A stretch of 64,000 bases of DNA from Apostichopus japonicus (Eukaryota; Echinodermata; Holothuroidea; Aspidochirotida; Stichopodidae): positions 20,484,577 to 20,548,576 of the forward strand of contig NC_092582.1 in NCBI RefSeq assembly GCF_037975245.1. Reading direction: 5' to 3'. The notes under the pieces are model-generated. The model was given only the letters and a program-made list of their open reading frames with translations. It had not been told where the DNA came from and ran no database searches. The position numbers were made by a program, and so were the translations under genes. Position 1 is the first letter of the stretch. Every line of letters starts with the position of its first letter. Below, piece after piece: positions 62,701-64,000 of this stretch.

Positions 62701-64000
62701 AACGTGGATTTGGATATTCACTGCTAAATTTTGTTTATTGAAAGGATACTTTTGCTGTGTTTGTACTTTTGGATATTAAAATGAGTAAGTACTATGTTCA
62801 GCTGAAGCTTGGTCATGTATATGCTACCCTGGTCGATTTGGCCAGCGTCTTCTCGTAGTTGTTCGATTATGTTTAGTGTCTTTTTGGTAATTCGTGGACA
62901 GTAATGTAACCCATTTTCCCGTCACATATCACGCATGAGGCATCTGTTAGGTATATTCTTCTATTCAGTTTAGGGTATCTTGCGATCAATTTTTATGTCG
63001 GATTCGGCAAGCTGCTTGCATGTTCTACAGTATATTGTACCGTACGGACCTATTGACATTCCGCTATGTATGTAAACGATGCCTCCATTTGAGTGGAAAT
63101 TATGCTAATAAAATAACCTATTTTACTAAATTTTCTGCTTAAAATTGTCTTAAAACTAGTTGTTCACCTTTATGTGTTCTTATTTTAAGCTAACAGCTTT
63201 TCAAACGCTCTAAAATGGAAGTCATATACAGTTCAATTGTTTGCTATCTGTGTATAAACAGTGCCTGCTTCAGCGTTTAATTTTCGCGGTATACCAATCA
63301 CGACGTCACACGGTTACCAGAGGCACCTTTGGGTCAATCTCTGTTTTCAGACATTCCAGAGGTACATGTCACGTGACTACCCAAAATGTCCATTTTCGTG
63401 GTCGTTTATTGTGGGTTATAGTAGGTTTTCGAAGAATTTTATATTACACGTGTTTATTATGGGTATGTAAACTCCCAAATTAATGGAAATCCCCCCCCCC
63501 CCAAAAAAAATGTTGTCTCCGTAGTTGGTCTTTAAGCTTCCAAAATGTGAGGAGCTAAAGCTGTTCCACAGAAGAATTTCATTGTAAGGATGCTATGGTG
63601 GCCATCTCAACATTTTGACGTTTCATCTCAAAGTTTAAACATTTTATCTCAAAGTTATAACGTTTCTCCTCGAAATGTTGACATGTCATGTCAGAACTTC
63701 GTCGTTTGTTTTATCTCAAAGTTTCGACGTTCATATTATCTCTCGAAATTTGAATATTCAACTTGAACTTTGATGTTCTACGCCAAGCTTTAATTTGCAT
63801 AATATGTGTCACATACAATAATACACACACAAGATCACATAGATTTTGCTTTCGCAAGATATCAAAAATGCGTTGGGGTTTCGTTTACACACACATCCAC
63901 ACCATCACCATCACATGGATACTATTTACCTTCGTCAAGGAATCAAGAGTAATAATGCATGCCCAGTTACGTAGCTGCCCACACTATAAACCATGATCAA
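51569..64000 (-). CDS. Complement factor B-like gene, copy 2 (3' part, intact catalytic triad)
   Basis: Partial paralogue of 6502-29629 with seven exons in the window: 61257-61119, 60055-59942, 59484-59275, 57442-57333, 54665-54572, 53998-53828, 52002-51569. They join in frame and sum to 1272 bases (423 codons plus stop). Signal peptide, CCPs and the MIDAS DGSSS exon lie past 64000: the last bases match copy 1 at about 19409-19450, just before that exon. The protease has AAHC (His), NDIALIQL (Asp) and CSGDSGGP (Ser), with SWG and Asp at the 226 position, so it should be an active factor B/C2-type enzyme. No stop or frameshift seen. Confidence 0.9.
52315..52640. repeat. Degenerate AGATATC minisatellite, copy 2
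   Basis: Orthologous position to 7236-7690, shorter. Confidence 0.85.
52641..53738 (-). other. Intron of copy 2, no gene seen
   Basis: First part shared with copy 1; about 53160-53700 is copy-specific without recognised structure. Poly-G at 52978-52992. Confidence 0.45.
53739..53811. repeat. (TA)n microsatellite
   Basis: Shorter equivalent of the tract at 8803-9004, beside the Asp-exon donor. Confidence 0.93.
53828..53998 (-). CDS. Factor B copy 2: catalytic Asp exon (equivalent of exon 14)
   Basis: [32 protein letters not shown]. 171 bp, one codon shorter than copy 1; donor G^GTGAGA. Confidence 0.92.
54572..54665 (-). CDS. Factor B copy 2: catalytic His exon (equivalent of exon 13)
   Basis: CGGTLIEANWILTAAHCLHD; His codon CAT present. 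94 bp, phases 0-1. Confidence 0.93.
54945..55420 (+). pseudogene. L1-type LINE ORF2 C-terminal fragment, copy 2
   Basis: Same insertion as 10090-10560, including CTFCNSEDETLEHLFWSCPV. Shared position shows it predates the gene duplication. Confidence 0.75.
55905..56645. repeat. Tandem expansion (about 110-140-bp units) specific to copy 2
   Basis: About six units beginning GATACAAGCAATATTATGGG and including CATGAATAGTTTAGTTGAGTAG, starting near 55912, 56036, 56148, 56289, 56414 and 56524. Copy 1 has a single unit at 11080-11200. Confidence 0.9.
57333..57442 (-). CDS. Factor B copy 2: protease start (equivalent of exon 12)
   Basis: DYSECGISPRRV to GDWPWQIYIDVA; 110 bp, phases 1-0. Confidence 0.9.
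57443..59274 (-). other. Intron of copy 2 with GA-rich tract (58290-58510)
   Basis: Aligns to copy 1 12444-13815 and 16340-16764; the copy 1 transposon cluster is absent here. No gene seen. Confidence 0.5.
59275..59484 (-). CDS. Factor B copy 2: vWA exon (equivalent of exon 11)
   Basis: Begins GEATEGG and includes GVTIHCIGISENATRRSL; 210 bp, phases 1-1. Asp after ITDG in copy 1 is Glu here. Confidence 0.9.
59942..60055 (-). CDS. Factor B copy 2: vWA exon (equivalent of exon 10)
   Basis: GGTNIAKAFEILS through VFLITD; 114 bp, phases 1-1. MIDAS Thr and Asp kept. Confidence 0.88.
60190..60745. other. Copy-2-specific intron sequence, no gene seen
   Basis: Left part of an insertion of about 890 bp relative to copy 1 (18420-18480). 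No coding remnant recognised. Confidence 0.4.
60746..61078 (-). mobile_element. LINE 3'-end fragment with (TTTAC)n tail
   Basis: The minus strand encodes HPLFYFYMKPRRFYTIPRMR followed by TERFRRSFLPRSIKTLN and a stop, the C-terminal signature of a non-LTR reverse transcriptase (R-x-Y-x-I/V-P-R-x-R-T, SF-x-P). The 3' side ends in TTTAC repeats (plus strand GTAAA, 60748-60769). Specific to copy 2. Confidence 0.75.
61119..61257 (-). CDS. Factor B copy 2: vWA exon (equivalent of exon 9)
   Basis: IGVSDRPNSLRVGALVFNS through DSMQYI plus one base; 139 bp and phases 0-1 as in copy 1. Confidence 0.88.
61650..63535. mobile_element. TTAA-flanked DNA transposon with THAP exon (Kolobok-like), 1878 bp
   Basis: The element spans 61654-63531 between two TTAA copies (61650-61653 and 63532-63535). 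Its ends are inverted repeats: AGACCAACTATGGAGA at the left and the complement of TCTCCGTAGTTGGTCT at the right. Inner parts are also inverted relatives (left about 61850-61880, GGTGACCATGTGACGTCACC; right about 63295-63325). Copy 1 has the uninterrupted site near 18976. TTAA duplications together with a THAP domain are features of Kolobok transposons; no transposase core was seen, so this copy is non-autonomous. Confidence 0.78.
61961..62230 (+). pseudogene. THAP zinc-finger domain remnant inside the TTAA element
   Basis: THAP domains bind DNA through a C2CH zinc site and occur in several transposases. The frame starts MPQFFVVGGCSHTSAK and continues RRRLWINFVRSTRKHFSAPG, with a later STC and, in another frame, SVYAANFL. 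The Met-Pro start, the second Cys and the central Trp fit; the first Cys appears to be Phe and the C-terminal part is frameshifted. Confidence 0.6.
63600..63785. repeat. Degenerate GACGTTTCATCTCAAA minisatellite, copy 2
   Basis: Orthologous to 19040-19240. Confidence 0.8.

Overview
The window is AT-rich, intron- and repeat-rich animal DNA. A six-CCP + vWA + serine-protease complement factor B (C2/Bf) gene points to an invertebrate deuterostome, probably an echinoderm and perhaps a sea cucumber. That assignment is inferred from gene content and is not proven.

Two tandem factor B-like genes lie on the minus strand. Copy 1 (6502-29629) is complete. I rebuilt 15 exons (signal peptide, six CCP modules, vWA, serine protease) whose splice phases all agree and which sum to exactly 2757 bases (918 residues plus stop). 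Copy 2 (51569 to beyond 64000) shows its last seven exons (423 codons plus stop); its N-terminal exons lie outside. Introns of the two copies are still alignable, so insertions specific to one copy can be read as filled versus empty sites. Copy 1 has lost the catalytic histidine (Ser in its place) while copy 2 keeps it, so copy 1 is predicted to be a protease-dead paralogue. In copy 1, the intron after CCP2 opens with about 31 tandem copies of the exon-2/intron-2 splice-donor junction.

Layout: 1-5955, damaged Helentron (rolling-circle transposon) with a 32-bp minisatellite and a nested CR1/L2-type LINE; 5956-29900, factor B copy 1; 29.9-32.9 kb, SINE, fold-back and other repeats; 32.9-38.5 kb, second Helentron copy with Rep, Pif1-type helicase and endonuclease remnants; 38.5-46 kb, repeat-rich DNA with a NUBPL-like exon split by an L1 insertion and a Ty3/gypsy (Mag-like) remnant with a 138-bp LTR; 46.0-49.9 kb, a two-exon galactose-3-O-sulfotransferase-like gene with one frameshift; 51.0-64 kb, factor B copy 2, carrying a THAP-bearing TTAA-flanked transposon (Kolobok-like) and a LINE fragment in its introns.

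The Helentron + factor B order occurs twice, so the unit may have duplicated as a block, with copy 1 later losing about 15 kb between the Helentron Rep and the factor B 3' flank (junction near 5955). No rRNA, functional tRNA, CRISPR array or prokaryotic feature was seen.
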